64,000 bases of DNA from Lactarius indigo (lineage: Eukaryota > Basidiomycota > Agaricomycetes > Russulales > Russulaceae), in NCBI GenBank assembly GCA_025766275.1, contig JAFKAC010000016.1, positions 744,001 to 808,000 on the forward strand. Direction: 5' to 3'. A program made the position numbers and the translations under genes. The notes beneath the pieces were generated by a model. The model was not told the DNA's origin, searched no databases, and worked only from the letters and a program-made list of their open reading frames with translations. Positions 47,901 to 56,562 of this stretch are shown piece by piece; within the stretch, counting starts at the first letter, position 1, and each line of letters starts with the position of its first letter.

Positions 47901-49669
47901 TACCAAACGTAATCACTAGACTGACGCAATTAAAGGAAGCGCGACAATTGGCCCAGAGCCTTATCAAGAAGGCACAAGAAGGATGGGTGAAACATCGGAA
48001 TACACCCCGTTACCAAGTAGGGGATCAAGTATGGCTGGAAGGGAAGCACCTCCGAACCAATCAACCAACGGCAAAACTAGCGGCGCGACGCCACGGACCA
48101 TTTAAAGTGATCCAGGTGATGTCCCCCTATAACTATCGCCTCGAGCTTCCCACGCAGTGGAGCATCCACCCGGTGTTTCACATAGATCTTCTCACGCCGT
48201 ACAAAAATACAACCATCCACGGCGAAAACTTCCCACGACCACCACCGGATCTCGTGGAAGGAGAGGAGGAATACGAAGTCGAGGCCGTTCTGGACTCACG
48301 GCATTTCGGCCGCCGCAAAAAGCTCCAATATCTCATCAAATGGAAGGGGTATCCAGACTCGGAGAATCAGTGGGTCGATAAGGATGACGTGTTCGCGCCG
48401 GAAGCAATAAAGGCGTATCAAGTGGGCCGGACAGCCACAAGACTCCTTAAAAGCCAACCCCCGGACGACTACGAGGAGTATCCCCTTTGCCTTCGATCCA
48501 CTCACACCTCTATGCCCACTTCCCCTCTCAGACATGTCACCACGGCGATCCTCCTCGACCAAGTCGCACAAGACGCCGCCAACCTCATCGAAGACGACGA
48601 AGAAACCGTGGTTCAACCGGTCCAGCTCACTCCGTACACACCTGCAAACATGCGAGCGGGGCATATCACCGCTCAAGAATGGGCTAATGTCTTACAGAGG
48701 TTCCCCGACCCGACTCACCAGCCCGACGACGAGCAGCAGCATGCCGTTGCTCACATCTTCCGAGATGACAACGGCAATCGAGAACCCGTCGCCGTCATCC
48801 CCCCAGGTGACGACCTCATCGGCACGCGGGGAATTCTCCCTGCCGACCGTCCCCTCAAAGACCCAACAGGAGTTAGAAGCAGCGGAGGATTGGCGGAGGA
48901 TGGCGAAGGAGTGGGCCGACGAACAACTGCGCTTAGCGCAGAGGAGATTGAGCGAGTTGCGGCAGCGCAGGCAGCGCTCCCTCATGACGAGGCTCACGCT
49001 GACGACGAGGATTACTACCCGGTCAGACACCCCCTCCTTCGAACGCACAGCCACCCTACTAATCCCCGAATCACCCCATGGCTCGTCCACACCGACGGAA
49101 CCCCCATGTCTCGAGGACGTGTGCGACTGCCCGGCGTCGCACTTCACACCCCCATTACACACGACGACGACCCCGCGCAGGTCCTTGCGCCTGAAGGGTT
49201 CCAGGCGAATCGACAGCCCCATTACATTCATTTCCCCATCACCGGACCCGATGGTGTAGAAAGGAACGCCAGTCACGTGCAGATTGTCGGAGGTGCGAAC
49301 CCCTTTGTGTTAGGACTCATCCCTGGCTCTCCCCATCTCTACGGCAAACCCCTCTACGCTCACCCGATGCTATCGGCTGCGGGACGCGCCTTCATCGCCC
49401 ATGAGGACCTGGTCATCCTCGCCTCCAACAAGATCACGGACCGCGCGCTGAACCGCATTGGGGATGAGTCCCTGACTGCGGAAGTGACGCGTTACCGTGC
49501 GGCCGCGTACGAAGAAGAGCGACTCGCGGCCCGCATCCGTCAACTCCAGGCCATGCGGCTGTCCGCGAGGGACGACAAGCGGGACTGCATCTATCGGCTG
49601 GAGAGGGCTAACGTGTTTGAAAGGATTAGCGACAAGCAGTCCACGTGGACGGCGCGAGACTTTCGGTGA
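44858..49669 (+). CDS. Chromovirus pol (protease, RT, RNase H, integrase, chromodomain)
   Basis: Open for 1603 codons in the -1 frame relative to gag, overlapping its end by about 90 nt; a GGGAAAG slip at 44921 would join them. By approximate codon number: aspartic protease (LVDSGATDN, 70), RT (KKKDGKLRPVQDYR; YMDDIGIAT at 425), RNase H (ELEVDTSGFVVGAVL, 572), integrase zinc site (H-x-H ... CADC, 785-825) and its DDE core (ALDFITKLP 852; SDRDPRFTSKF 914; DGQSERTNQW 950). These are followed by a GPF/Y-like part (RHGPFKV), then a chromodomain (LIKWKGYPDSENQWV, 1150-1185). About 400 further residues of unknown role follow. No break was seen. The frame has no ATG of its own before the protease region except at 44919 (MGKGG), so frameshifting is the likely route. 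Confidence 0.95.
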   Translation: MAYRSRKRTRRSKRPDTTGLMGKGGFSERLNPSAWVRALNCNSVIMTRFRSLRIPVSIRTNYRMADIRALVDSGATDNFIHPNFATKLGIGVQPLAQLRKIWNIDNTENKAGSITHFTDLDVYAKGYHRTMRFLITDLGSEDIVLGYPWLATYEPTINWRDAVIHEDVMPIVISTQDSLDRHTVIASALTNEQKEAIILEMDEEDMYLRATTSTELAIKAKTEEKPVELPAVYQAFQNLFSEDASQRFPPARPWDHAIDFKPGAPSAINCKIYPLTQEEEGKLKEFLDEKLQQGYLRPSISPYASSFFFVKKKDGKLRPVQDYRIINSHTIRNQYPLPLIQDLIYDLSNAYIYTKLDIRWGYNNIRIRDGDQEKAAFKTKFGLFEPMVMFFGLTNSPATFQTMMNHIYHDTIAKHELRGTVIRVYMDDIGIATREGSTSADHVAAVTDVLRVAQEHDLYFKLEKCLFHQPRMDYLGVILEKGVTRMDPVKVRGIKDWPTPTKVRDVRSFLGFCNFYRLFIRGFATHTRPLNRLTRKDVEWKWGDDEDRAFNTLKRLVTEEPVLAHPNLQDQFELEVDTSGFVVGAVLLQKKNDGRKHPIGYYSATLNEAERNYDIYDLELLAIVKALQHWRPLLAGSPHKIKIFSDHLNLQYWKTPQKISRRVAREVLELMEYDFEIHHIKGKNNGRADALSRRPDYNQGEEDNQGVVVLPPEVFVRATNTARALETHPMLQQPRRVQDPIIIKAWANAHQLKQIEGEWYKDGKLVVTGPMTTYRAIIHDHHDLPVYGHPGISRTQRIVERHYWWPRLRRDVYEYVVGCADCQRNKVNTRPTRAPLYPITAITDAPPFHTIALDFITKLPVSQSYDSILTVTDHDCSKASIFIPCNEEITAEETAILYVNHVFRRFGLPRKIISDRDPRFTSKFTKEVCRILGINQNISTAYHPRTDGQSERTNQWLEQYLRFWANERQDNWAAYLPIAEFAHNDWPHEHTKQSPFMLLMGYNPTADWTDKPSPIPNVITRLTQLKEARQLAQSLIKKAQEGWVKHRNTPRYQVGDQVWLEGKHLRTNQPTAKLAARRHGPFKVIQVMSPYNYRLELPTQWSIHPVFHIDLLTPYKNTTIHGENFPRPPPDLVEGEEEYEVEAVLDSRHFGRRKKLQYLIKWKGYPDSENQWVDKDDVFAPEAIKAYQVGRTATRLLKSQPPDDYEEYPLCLRSTHTSMPTSPLRHVTTAILLDQVAQDAANLIEDDEETVVQPVQLTPYTPANMRAGHITAQEWANVLQRFPDPTHQPDDEQQHAVAHIFRDDNGNREPVAVIPPGDDLIGTRGILPADRPLKDPTGVRSSGGLAEDGEGVGRRTTALSAEEIERVAAAQAALPHDEAHADDEDYYPVRHPLLRTHSHPTNPRITPWLVHTDGTPMSRGRVRLPGVALHTPITHDDDPAQVLAPEGFQANRQPHYIHFPITGPDGVERNASHVQIVGGANPFVLGLIPGSPHLYGKPLYAHPMLSAAGRAFIAHEDLVILASNKITDRALNRIGDESLTAEVTRYRAAAYEEERLAARIRQLQAMRLSARDDKRDCIYRLERANVFERISDKQSTWTARDFR
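44921..44927 (+). promoter_or_regulatory. Candidate -1 frameshift site
   Basis: GGGAAAG in the right phase (G GGA AAG in gag). Slipping back by one gives GGG AAA G and continues in pol. Gag stops 20 nt further on. Confidence 0.5.
48534..49259 (+). other. Overlapping open frame inside the pol C-terminal extension
   Basis: The +1 frame relative to pol is open for 241 codons and reads like protein in its middle (ELEAAEDWRRMAKEWADEQ, then Arg/Leu-rich heptads), more so than the pol frame there. It could be a chance overlap, an old frameshift pair in the extension, or true dual coding. Confidence 0.3.
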
Positions 49670-49686
49670 GTCTGGGGTCTCACGCT

Positions 49687-49696
49687 AAAAAGGGGG
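49687..49696 (+). other. Polypurine tract
   Basis: AAAAAGGGGG followed by TGA and then the 3' LTR. Primer for plus-strand synthesis. Confidence 0.85.
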
Positions 49697-49699
49697 TGA

Positions 49700-50147
49700 T
49701 GTTACGATTCCGCATGTCGAACCCTTACTGTACCGGTTGTGGCTACGGCTGTAAGGTATATTAGTCACGGACTCGGGGTTTACGATAGGAGTTAGGCGTT
49801 GAGAGGTGACTCGATCCTAGTACTAGTAGTAGTAGTATTAGGATTGCGATACTTACGCGATACGTTGGACGCTACGATACGATGACTCATAGCAGCACTT
49901 GAAAGCCTGCTCTTCTTGTATTTAAGGTAGCTGCGGAAGACCAAGATACGCCATCTTGGTCTTCTTCAATCGTCACTTTTTCGTCTCGAGAATCTCGCCT
50001 CGCCTCTATCCGAGAAGCCATTGAATCCGCTAGTGTCTTCGAACATCTAGCAGCTGCCTTCGAGCCATACGCCTCGTGCGTGATTAGCTAAGTCACAGTC
50101 GCCTTCTTCGTACGCTCAAGTCGAGCTGACGTCGTGACGGCGTTACA
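49700..50147 (+). repeat. 3' LTR
   Basis: 448 bp, identical to 42491-42938; followed by the duplication TCATG (50148-50152). Confidence 0.97.
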
Positions 50148-50509
50148 TCATGGCCTTGACAATCCTAGAATACTGTGTCCCTAAACCCGGCAGACGTGGG
50201 TAAGAGTATGGACTCTGGACTACAAAATGATTTTTAAAACATCGGTACGAGAATTCGCAAGAAGCGCGAATCAGGAAAGGGAAGCGGCGTCGTTGTCCCA
50301 AACCTCGATTTAGCGTTCGGTTCGACCTCCTGAACCAGAACCGGACCGCAAAATCCCCTTCAGGTCCGGTTCGGGGTTCACAGCCTCCCCGAACTGGAAC
50401 TGGACCATTGTGAACCCTGAACCGGGGTCCGGCTCGGGGTTCGGCAATATCCAAAACCAGACCCTCGGTCCGGTCCGGAGTTCAGCCACAAAGGGTAAAG
50501 AACCAGACT

Positions 50510-50531
50510 GAACCGAACTTTGACATCACTA
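50510..50531 (-). repeat. Right TIR of hAT
   Basis: Exact inverted match to 34843-34864, followed by CATGCGCC at 50532-50539. Confidence 0.95.
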
Positions 50532-51652
50532 CATGCGCCTTCGATGTTGTAGACGGTTGCTGGAGGGATTGCAGGTCAGTACATTGTTCTTTTCACAGTG
50601 ACGTGCAATTTCTGACCATGTTCTTAATTTCCATCGACACGGCACGCGTCCGCGCAGATCGCACCTTTCCCATCAGCCGGGCGAGTGCGTCATTCCAGTC
50701 GTACTCGGATGAAAGGTATGACATTGCGCCGGTGTCCCCGCTGATCCGATACCCCACTCGTACTTCACTGCGCAGCCTTTCGAAGTGCCGGTGCACTTCG
50801 TCAAGGAATTCGTGCCACTTCATGTCAGTATGGGCATTGAATGTATGCTTGATGTTGTCGTCGACCACCTCAACGCGGAATTCCCACACTTTAACATGAT
50901 CAACCGCTGACTTCTCGGGATGAAAGTAAGTGATGCTCACCTCCTGCGCTGACCTCTTTATTGGGGTAGGACCTCCCTAGCCGGGTGACTGCAGTTGATG
51001 AGGCAGCACCATTGGTACCGACACCACCATTCCCACGCCCAAGAGCTGCCCGACCCTCTGGCCCATTGGCAACACGACCATGCGTGTCGCGTGCAAGTGG
51101 TGAATCTTCCTCGCCAGTCATGGTGTGCGGGGCAGCTGATGGGTCCATCAGGAAAGGAGCCGGCGGAAGAGCCATGGGGTATTGTGCGTAACCCCATGGC
51201 TGAGGCGGTGCAGTGCTGATGCCAGCACCATAGGCATGATGATACGGGACCGGTGGGTATGCCGGAGGGTAGAACGATGCACCATAGGGATGCGCATAGG
51301 TTAGTGGCGCATTCGCAGGCAGACCAGCCAGCATTTGCTGACTATCGTTTGGGATAGGAAGGCCTGCCACTGAGGGCGGCAGATGCGGAGGCAAAGGAGG
51401 AGTTGGAGGCAGGCGAGGGACCTCGTGCAAGATCTCGGGTGGCAGTGGCAACATTGGTGGCAGTGACTCTGGAGCAGATGGCAGCAACGAGTCTGGCTGC
51501 CCCACACGTAGGATGACTTTGCGCACATGAGACTGTGGCTGCCTGGCTGGGCAATCTCGGGCACGCGCACTCTTCCGATGACGTCGAGCAGGGGACATGT
51601 CTAGGTATGTCAATGATACTTTCTGTATCATACTTTCAATAAACGTGTCGTC

Positions 51653-51659
51653 TTTTATA
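51653..51659 (-). promoter_or_regulatory. TATA box of gene X
   Basis: TATAAAA on the minus strand, about 55 bp before the ATG at 51598, which supports that start. Confidence 0.6.
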
Positions 51660-51669
51660 CTTCCCATTT

Positions 51670-52150
51670 CAGGGTTCACTTGCCCGCGTCAAACACCCTT
51701 TCTTCCTCGTTGCTAGACTCGCTACCTGCCGGTCCCCTGTTTCGACTCTCAAACACCGCGGCTGCAAGTCTATTCTACCTACAAAGGTGACGGAGGGTTT
51801 CTGTTGGCAACACGAGTTGTGCATGGGGCCACTTTTCTGAAGGACAATTGAGTCGTATTTCATACCGCACGCACGAGCCATGTATGCCGACATTCTCTTG
51901 ACGACCAGACGTGTAGCAGCTATATATTATATGACTATTCAGCCTATTTCATCGGACTGTCCCCCGCGTAAAGCAGGGTCCTCACATAGTGCCCACTGTA
52001 TGACTTAGTCTTGAAAACAATGCCTCGAAAATGATAAGTGGATTATGTAGATTCATTTTTTAATTAATACAATTAGTTTTTATAGTAAGAAAACTCGGCA
52101 TGGTTGCCGAAACACGCATTCAAACTGCGCTGTGCGCGAAAATTCGTTGT
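51670..52150. other. Right arm of mariner element
   Basis: About 480 bp upstream of gene X with only short frames. AT-rich near 52040-52090. No gene seen. Confidence 0.5.
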
Positions 52151-52178
52151 AAGGTATCTATCGTTATGAAACCCGCTG
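52151..52178 (-). repeat. Right TIR of mariner element
   Basis: 28 bp, exact inverted match to 32110-32137, followed by TA. Confidence 0.95.
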
Positions 52179-52289
52179 TATGGTAATACGGGATGCGTCG
52201 GACCGCCAGTGCTTTGCCTTGTGGGACCGCAAAACCATTTTGGTATCATACCTATGTCGCAGTATGTCATTCTCGAGCTCACTGTCGCT

Positions 52290-52900
52290 ATCGTCTCCAC
52301 ACCCACCGCTACCATCATCTCAACACTTTCTCGTAGTGAGGATTTTCGGAGAAGACTGTAGCCTTTCTGCGTCAACTTCCTGGGTAAAATACTGGAGAAC
52401 TCAGCTTCGTCGGCCAATGTGAACAGCGCGTCCTTTCCCACCATCCTTATGACCATACCCATCTCGTTTACTCATCACCGTCCAGGAACAAGTTGTCCAG
52501 GGCCGACCTCGTGGTCACTATTTTGAACCTGGCCTTCGGTAGTTTTGCATGCAGGACAAGTTTGCCGGGATGGACCACCGGTCCCCGAGGCTCAAAGTCC
52601 AATGTCCCCGGCCGCCTTCAGCTCACCCAAGCGCCAACCCAAATCACCGATCGACTTTCTTCCTTCCTCCTATATCGCTAACACCGCCAACAGCTCGAGT
52701 GACTGCTGCGGCCACGCTCGCGCCAAAGTTAGACCCAGAAATGCGGCCCACCACGTCTCTATGCTGGCCCTCGCTCCATGACGCGGTATCTCTGCTGGTT
52801 CGGGTTCTCTCCGCTAGGTCGAGGAGCGCGATAACATTTAGAACTTGTCACGTGAGTTCAATTCGATCAGGTGAAAATACTTGGAGACTAATTGAATGAT
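52290..52900 (+). pseudogene. Intermediate-age VTS1-like relic, module 5 (right of the nest)
   Basis: Contains GTCAACTTCCTGGGTAAA, CCAGGGCCGACCTCGTGGTCACTATT (like the [16 protein letters not shown] segment), CGCTAACACCGCCAACAGC and CGGCCACGCTCGCG (like DTANT and ATLA). Broken frames throughout. Continues the module begun left of 32110. Confidence 0.5.
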
Positions 52901-53419
52901 AAGCCGGCTTGCCGCATATACATAGCAGCGTGACGTGGTCAGCACATATTAGATTGCGTACGAACTAAAGTGTGCACTTCCAATGATGTTGAATGTGGGT
53001 CAGTGCTTAAGTACATGTCGACACCGAGGGAATGACGTGGAAGAGATGGTGGCGGTGGAGATTCATATGTTGAAGGCGGTGGTGTCGCAACATGCGGCAG
53101 GAAGGGAGACACTCAAGATGTAATCATCCACACGAAGACGAGAAATCCATAAGTCGTCACTGTACCGCAGCCGCCAACTGACGCACCTGCGTCTCTTCAG
53201 TCTCGGTGGGGAGTCAAGAGCGTCTCGAAATACGAGCAGGTTGCGAGCTATGTAGTATAGTACATGCACTTCCTCTTCTCTGGCTTCCAATTCCTATCCA
53301 TTTCGTTTGCTTCGGCCCAGGACCGCATGAGGTGGAATCTGCCGGTTTGGTGAATTTGCTGTACAGTATTTTCTTTTCCCACGTACAAGCATATACACGC
53401 ACTCACTACCGCCAACGCA

Positions 53420-55790
53420 TCACGCAAGATGTTCCCGCTCGGACTTCCCTCAAGCATAGCTGAACCTCCTCTGTCCGAGGTCCGACGGTGAAATTCGTTT
53501 GCCTGTCCGGTCCCACCCCTCGGCCACCGCGACATAGGACCTCAGCCTCGCCTCGCCTCGCTGAGGAGAGCCTGCTTAACGGACGCCCGACAAACGAGCT
53601 CCTATGCCCCATGCCCATTCGGACGACTGGTTACGAGTTTACTCCCCCCGCTGGTCCTTATTGTACAATCCCGACTCGATGTCGGCCTCTCCCTCCCCTT
53701 ATCGCGCGGCCACCCCTTTTTATTTTTATTTTTATTTTAAAAAAGAAGCTTTTGCCTCTTTGTTTTTTCTCTCTTCCTCGCAACGTGAAAATAAACGCAA
53801 ATCAATCCTTACAACACACATATCCTCGCTCAGGCCTTCCTCCAGCCCAAGTCCCGGCCCATCCCCCGTGCAAGGCCAGAATGGAAAGAACCCAAGCGCA
53901 CGCTCGTCCTTGGGCCCCGCCGCATGTCCCTCGGCCGCCGCAGTGCAGGGCTTTAGTCTCGCCTCGCCACGCCCAGGATGCGGGTTCCTAGCGGGTGCAC
54001 GACCAACGAGCTCCTTGGCAGCGCCACCTTTCAAGCCCCAGAAGGTAAGGCGATTCCTCCCCCCTTATCGGTTTTTTTCTCGCATGCTGACACTCTCCCC
54101 AGCGGATGCTATCGACCAGTTGTTTGAGAACTTTTAACATTACGAAGTCACGCTGGTGAGTACCATCTGTTTTGATCGTCATCACGATCGCCCACGTTTT
54201 GTTCTCTTTTAGGAAGAAGAACTCAGTGCCATCGAGCAATGTGAGCTAGCTCGATCCCTATTCCATTCTGATGGTCTTATCCGCTCGTAGGGTTCAAGTC
54301 TTTTCCGAAGCAGAGCGCACAGCCGCTCTTTACAGTCTTTTACAACATTACACTCAAGTACAGATCCGCTGCTTCATCACCGTCCTGCAACAAACGGCCA
54401 GGGCAGACCCCATGACTGCTCATCTGAGCCCGGCTGTCGGGGGTTCCATGCAGAGCCAGATGGAAGCAAAACTTGCAACTATGAATCACAAGTCGCCCGG
54501 ACTCAAGTCTACTATGCCCGGTTCCCCCTCCGCTCGCACCTGCAACACCGGCGCCACGAATCGCCAATCACTCGTTTTCGACTCTTCCTCCTCTTTCTTA
54601 TCACCAGATACCGCCAACACCGTCGGCAACCCAAGCGACGTCGCTGCAGCGCGCTAAACCCAAAGCCGCCGGAAATGCGGTGCATTGTACTTCTGCGCCG
54701 GCGCTTGCCTCGAGTGGAGAGCGCGGCACTTGGGCTGGGGCGCTCAGCCAGGTCGCGGAGCAGGACAATTCCCCCACTCAAGTGATATCCGTTGAGCCGA
54801 GGTCGTCCCGTCCTCAGAGCACTGACTTTTCTGGCCTCTCCGCTGGCTCTGCCTTCCGTTCCCCGCGTGCTGATGGCGGTGCCGCGCCTGGCGGTCTCGA
54901 CGGGCTGTCCCCCGTCGTCGGCGATAGCTGGGTCAGCATGGTGAATACCCCGCTCCTGCCGATGTTCCAGAAGACGTCTTCGACCAACAACAACGCTGGT
55001 CAAACTGTCGACCTCGCCGTCGCCAAGTCGAACGATTTATACGGTAGCAGTAATGTCCCGCGCCTCGACGGTCCTGACGAGTTCCACCGCCCTCCAAGTC
55101 ACATTCACGACAATAGTAGCGGTTCCAACAATGGCGTGACCAATTACGGCGACGACGGCGACCTTATCCAGGGACATCATGCGCCTGGCGTCGGTCGTGC
55201 TCAAAGTGGCTTTTCAAGAGGCCTGTGCAATGGCGGTGGCGGAGGCACTTGGTCTGGTGCTCAAAGCCCCGCGCTTTCGAAGACGTCTGGCCGTTTCGGC
55301 GGAAGCGACGACGGGGGCAACTCAATGGCTGCGGCGCATCAGCAAGCGGTGCTGGCGGGTCTCGGGATGGGCGCCGGTGGATCCAACCTCGGACTAACTT
55401 CTCCCGGGCTGGCCGGGTACCTAACAGACTCAACATGATGCAACTCGCGCAGCTGAACGGAGTGAAGAAGGACGAAGAATATTTCGAGCCGCCGGTGCTG
55501 AACGACGTGACTGCGCACGCTCAGGCTGCACAAGTATACGACGAACTTCGAGGGCATGAGGTGGAAGGAGATGGTGGTGATGGACGAGCAGGCACTCGAA
55601 GTGCAGGGCGTCGTGGCGCTCGGTGCATGTAGGAAGATGCTCACGACTTTCGCGGTGGTGCGTAGGAAGATGGGCATCAACGACCCGACTGCTCCCCCGC
55701 CTCCGCCTGCACCGCCGTCATCTGGCGGACCAGGCTCGACTGGCAGTGATGGTGGACTATCCTCCGCGTAATATAAAGGAAAATTCCGGT
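53420..55790 (+). pseudogene. Young VTS1-like pseudogene V5 (SAM region present, several breaks)
   Basis: The longest VTS1 copy with V6. N-terminal exon from about 53820, then the DAIDQLFENF exon (54105), where TTTCATCAT has become TTTTAACAT (stop). The next exon has lost 36 nt (MAAASLDVNFK-coding part). The middle ([19 protein letters not shown], then [14 protein letters not shown]) is open to 54655, where a deletion shifts the frame. It is open again through ALSQVAEQDN to LGLTSPGLAGYL (55430). A SAM-like segment follows (KKDEEYFEPPVLNDV, 55465 on; RRKMGINDP, 55665) with frameshifts and a large deletion of the Met/Asn/Gly-rich linker. Vts1 SAM domains bind hairpin RNA; this copy cannot make one intact. 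An older exon-1 remnant lies at 53430-53610. Confidence 0.85.
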
Positions 55791-56150
55791 TTCTTTTGTC
55801 ATTTTCATTTTTGGTTGTTGTTGTTGCGAACTAAACCAAAAAAGCAGTATCACGCTCTCTCTTTTCGCATTATGTCCGCCCCCTTTTTTTTTTACTAGTA
55901 CCGTCTCTGGACTTGTAATTCCTATCTAATTTCTTTTCACATTCACGAAAAACGTCGGGATTGTCTCTTTCTTTTCGTATGGGCGGTAGTGGGGGGCTTT
56001 TCCTTGATTCCTATGAACCTCGAGGGGTCGCGCGCGGCGTAAAGTATTTGTACCCTCAGCGCCTGTACTCCTTTCTTCGCCATCTTTTCTTTCTTTTGTA
56101 TATAGCTTTGAAGTGTGTATGATACGAATATATATTTTTATACATCGCTT
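55790..56150 (+). other. VTS1 3' UTR-like region
   Basis: Shared with V3, V1 and (in part) V4: TTACTAGTACCG...GGACTTGTAATTCC, CCTCGAGGGGTCGCGCGCGGCG, CAGCGCCTGTACTCC. T-rich. No gene. Confidence 0.6.
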
Positions 56151-56375
56151 CTGACCAAAAATGTTGGTTTCTTCGCGAGTGTTGCCTGGGGTACAGTATG
56201 GCGTATTTCAGGCTCTATGGTGGCGCGGCTCTCTCTGTCTGGCGTATGGATCCGAGTCGGCCCTTATAGGCCTTATCGCGTACGACGAAACTTACGGCTC
56301 GGACCAAGGCTCGGACACGTCATGTGATTGGCAATCACACAATTTTGTTATCTCGTAGTACAAATAACATGCGAA
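56150..56375. other. Conserved convergent intergenic block, module 6
   Basis: Same as 12530-12745 and 20730-20915. The palindrome is changed here to TCATGTGA (56320). Confidence 0.5.
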
Positions 56376-56562
56376 GAGAGTCGTCTGCGTACTCTGGGTC
56401 GTCTCCACGAAGAAGAAAAAAAAAAGGAAAGGAAAGGAAATTGCTCTCCGTAGACTGTGCCTTGGGTGAACGTGGCAATGGTATGACGAATTCAACGAAG
56501 AGACACAGATTATCGCTCAGGCTGGGATCTCGTCGTGGATCGGAATTGGGAGTGTGGCGCCG

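Larger units (their letters stand above)
42491..50147 (+). mobile_element. Ty3/gypsy LTR retrotransposon, chromovirus type
   Basis: 7657 bp with two 448-bp LTRs (TGTTAC...TTACA) that I found identical base for base, and a 5-bp duplication TCATG. Internal order is a self-complementary primer site, gag with a CCHC knuckle, pol with protease, reverse transcriptase, RNase H and integrase, a chromodomain, and a purine tract. Chromodomain-bearing gypsy elements are called chromoviruses and the domain guides integration to chromatin. Identical LTRs mean a very recent insertion. Confidence 0.97.
34843..50531 (+). mobile_element. hAT transposon (with nested chromovirus)
   Basis: Inverted ends TAGTGATGTCAAAGTTCG... 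match exactly over 22 bp (34843-34864 and 50510-50531) and are flanked by the 8-bp duplication CATGCGCC. Both ends are crowded with GGTTCGG/CCGAACC-type motifs over the first 150-350 bp, as expected for subterminal transposase binding sites. It contains a BED-finger hAT transposase (38811-42228), a second spliced gene (37095-37972), internal repeats (35.5-38.6 kb) and, after the transposase, an LTR retrotransposon at 42491. Without that insertion it is about 8.0 kb. Confidence 0.95.
33644..51598 (-). pseudogene. Gene X: mariner passenger gene split by the hAT element
   Basis: Exons: 51598-50941, 50888-50617, 50559-50532 plus 34834-34608 (one exon split by the hAT), and 34564-33644. Leaving out the hAT and one 8-bp duplication gives an 85-codon exon in frame and 701 codons in all, so the gene was intact when hit. 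I do not recognise the family. Visible parts, in order, are a basic start (MSPARRHRKSARARD), a long Pro-rich stretch, and a compact 90-residue domain from about 220 (KVWEFRVEVVDD... YRISGDTGAM) with a loosely PB1-like pattern. Then come a basic run (KKGKEKRRRED), a C-x2-H...YC...H...LWAKH motif, and a C-terminal helical part (LREELEEMGIQDVVDLYSL). A DNA-binding or regulatory helper for the transposase is only a guess. Confidence 0.75.
32110..52178 (+). mobile_element. Tc1/mariner (IS630-type) element with passenger gene, carrying nested hAT and chromovirus
   Basis: Perfect 28-bp terminal inverted repeats (CAGCGGGTTTCATAAC...) lie at 32110-32137 and 52151-52178. They are flanked by the TA duplication typical of this superfamily (32108-32109, 52179-52180). 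Paralogous modules give the empty site: ACTTGCATTTGGTGCGGG at 3935 and 25696 corresponds to ACTTACATT-[element]-TGGTAATACGGG here. Subtracting the hAT and its duplication leaves about 4.4 kb. That holds a plus-strand transposase (32347-33434) and a convergent minus-strand gene X. A second, diverged copy of the inner TIR motif (GCGGGGTTCATAATTAA) at about 32175 resembles the two-site ends of Tc1 elements. Confidence 0.93.

Noticed and set aside
50593..50888. Firm PB1-domain call in gene X
   Set aside because: Only a loose pattern is visible and the usual PB1 signature residues are not clear. Left as a tentative resemblance.
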